Shown here piece after piece: positions 5,664 to 6,500 of a DNA stretch of 6,500 nt (the stretch's first letter is position 1; every line of letters starts with the position of its first letter). Source of the DNA: Pseudomonadota bacterium (GTDB lineage: Bacteria > Pseudomonadota > Alphaproteobacteria > Caulobacterales > Caulobacteraceae); contig JAEXJH010000268.1 in the NCBI GenBank assembly GCA_023445955.1, positions 1-6,500 of the forward strand. The letters are read 5' to 3'. The notes below the pieces were generated by a model. It was not told where the DNA came from and did not search any database. It saw only the letters and a list, made by a program, of their open reading frames with translations. The position numbers and the translations under genes are program-made.

Positions 5664-6293
5664 GTGAGTTCCGCCGTGCGCAATATTCGTCCGGGAGTCG
5701 ACGCCGATCCTGAGGCCGCGATCGACGGTCGCCGCAAGCGCTCGCAGGATAGCCGCGCCCGGATCGTCCAGGCCATGCTGGAGCTGGTGCGCGAGGGCGG
5801 TGTCTCGCCCTCGGCCGAGCTGGTGGCCGCCCGCGCCGATGTCGGCCTGCGCACGGTGTTCCGCCACTTCAACGATCTGGACAGCCTTTATCGCGAGATG
5901 TCGGCGGTCATCGAGACCGAGCTGATGGCCCTGGTCCACACGCCGTTCAAGGGCGAGACCTGGCGCGAGCGGGTGCTGGAGCTGGTCGAGCGTCGGGGCT
6001 GGGCCTACGAGAAGATCGCGCCGTTCAAGCGCGCCTCGGAGGTGCACCGCCTGCAGTCGCCGGCCCTGGCGATCGAGAACGCCAAGATGGTGCAGATCTC
6101 GCGCGAGATTCTGCGCGCGCAGCTGCCGCCCGAGCTGGCCAAGGACCGCGTGCGTTTCGAGGCCATGGACCTGCTGCTGAGCTTCGACGCCTGGGGCCGG
6201 CTGCGCCGCGACCAGGACCTGTCGCCCAAGCGCGCCACCGAGGTGCTGCAAAGCGTGCTGATCGGGCTGCTGGACGCGCCGATCAAGGACTGA
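5664..6293 (+). CDS. TetR-family transcriptional regulator
   Basis: The 209-residue protein has a DNA-binding domain at about residues 29-80. Helix 1 lies in DSRARIVQAMLELVREGG, and the helix-turn-helix in SAELVAARADVGLRTVFRHF (50-69) is followed by DLDSLYREM, the usual TetR N-terminal pattern. The remainder is all-helical and divergent, as expected for a ligand-binding and dimer domain, so the inducer cannot be read from it. An unusually long polar N-terminal tail of about 28 residues precedes helix 1. The GTG start has GGGAGG nine bases upstream. The gene follows the MBL-fold gene by 57 bp in the same direction with no terminator or palindrome between, so it is probably cotranscribed and autoregulated through the operator at 4452-4478. 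The related element at 381-407 would make it a local regulator of the other gene cluster too. Repressor rather than activator is assumed from the family and operator position. Confidence 0.9.
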   Translation: MSSAVRNIRPGVDADPEAAIDGRRKRSQDSRARIVQAMLELVREGGVSPSAELVAARADVGLRTVFRHFNDLDSLYREMSAVIETELMALVHTPFKGETWRERVLELVERRGWAYEKIAPFKRASEVHRLQSPALAIENAKMVQISREILRAQLPPELAKDRVRFEAMDLLLSFDAWGRLRRDQDLSPKRATEVLQSVLIGLLDAPIKD

Positions 6294-6313
6294 GATGTCG
6301 GGAGGAGGGGTAC

Positions 6314-6345
6314 GCCGGTCGAGGCTGCTCAATTCCCCGACCGGC
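6314..6345. repeat. Inverted repeat downstream of the TetR gene (8-bp stem)
   Basis: GCCGGTCG (6314-6321) and CGACCGGC (6338-6345) are perfect reverse complements around a 16-nt loop. GTAC on both outer sides can extend the stem across a two-base bulge. No T-run follows on either strand. It may be part of a terminator region or of a structured transcript end. Confidence 0.45.
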
Positions 6346-6349
6346 AGGT

Positions 6350-6377
6350 ACGCCAGCCGTAAGGGGCGAGCTGGCGT
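6350..6377 (+). terminator. Second stem-loop after the TetR gene, possible weak terminator
   Basis: ACGCCAGC (6350-6357) pairs perfectly with GCTGGCGT (6370-6377) around a 12-nt loop. The bases after it, CCTTCGTT, are only mildly T-rich, so intrinsic termination is uncertain. It stands directly behind the repeat at 6314-6345, and together they would end the MBL-TetR transcript. The 8-mer GGTACGCC occurs at 6309-6316 and again at 6347-6354, at the left flank of both stems, so the pair looks like a diverged tandem unit. Confidence 0.32.
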
Positions 6378-6475
6378 CCTTCGTTAGGTAGACGTTTTCG
6401 AGGGCGGGCTCCCTCCAGCCTCATCGTCAAAAAATCACTTTCCGGGACAGGCGCGTTCAAGGCTTGCGGATCGTC

Positions 6476-6496
6476 TGCTGCCACAACGTGGCAGCA
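6476..6496. repeat. Perfect short hairpin near the right edge (9-bp stem, 3-nt loop)
   Basis: TGCTGCCAC (6476-6484) and GTGGCAGCA (6488-6496) are perfect reverse complements around AAC. No T-run is visible within the window on the plus side. On the minus strand a T6 run (6434-6429) lies more than 40 bases beyond, too far for a simple terminator. It could be an operator or transcript-end hairpin of a gene beyond the window. Confidence 0.5.
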
Positions 6497-6500
6497 ATCC

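Noticed and set aside
5232..6332. Long open frame on the minus strand opposite the MBL and TetR genes (366 codons)
   Set aside because: It runs antisense to two well-supported genes, gives a low-complexity product rich in Arg, Leu, Gln and Asp, has no recognisable domain, and is expected from high GC codon use.
6295..6387. Small open frame of 30 codons just after the TetR stop
   Set aside because: It has no ribosome binding site of its own, a basic low-complexity product, and overlaps both inverted repeats, which explain the sequence better.
6391..6420. tRNA-like 3' end (TTTTCGAGG followed by CTCCCTCCAGCC), possible attachment-site remnant
   Set aside because: The would-be T stem (GACGT against GCGGG) does not pair, and no anticodon or D arm can be drawn upstream. 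No integrase or mobile gene is present.

Overview
The window is GC-rich, with third codon positions almost always G or C, GTG and TTG starts, and tightly packed genes. This fits an alphaproteobacterium of the Caulobacter/Phenylobacterium kind. That placement is inferred from composition and protein style, not from a marker gene. Seven genes are supported, one cut off by the left edge. I see no mobile element, tRNA, rRNA or CRISPR array.

Layout. (1) 1-347, minus: the start of a thioredoxin-fold DsbA/HCCA-isomerase-like protein without a CxxC. (2) 439-3089, plus: a two-gene operon with a membrane-anchored formylglycine-type sulfatase (CAPSR motif, complete catalytic set) and a formylglycine-generating enzyme (FGE) with both catalytic cysteines and a lipoprotein-like N-terminus. 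(3) 4419-3086, minus: a two-gene operon with a subfamily-I haloalkane dehalogenase and a DUF1330 protein, joined by an ATGA overlap. It converges on the FGE gene, and the two stop codons share a single CTAG. (4) 4509-6293, plus: a membrane-anchored metallo-beta-lactamase-fold hydrolase of the RNase Z/AtsA-arylsulfatase type, followed by a TetR-family regulator. (5) 6294-6500: noncoding as far as I can tell, with three inverted repeats.

How the genes fit together. The two divergent promoter gaps (348-438 and 4420-4508) have almost the same build. Each is about 90 bp and has a 27-bp palindromic element in the middle, 30-33 nt from both flanking start codons. The element at 4452-4478 is a good palindrome, TATATTGACA-N7-TGTCATTATA. 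The element at 381-407 keeps the right arm exactly (TGTCAATATA) and has a degenerate left arm. The simplest reading is one small regulon of four transcription units, probably controlled by the TetR protein encoded at 5664-6293. It would combine two structurally unrelated candidate sulfate-ester hydrolases, a dedicated FGE, a haloalkane dehalogenase and accessory proteins, and so suggests hydrolytic attack on sulfated and/or halogenated small organic compounds. The substrate cannot be read from the sequence, and the regulator-operator link is inferred.
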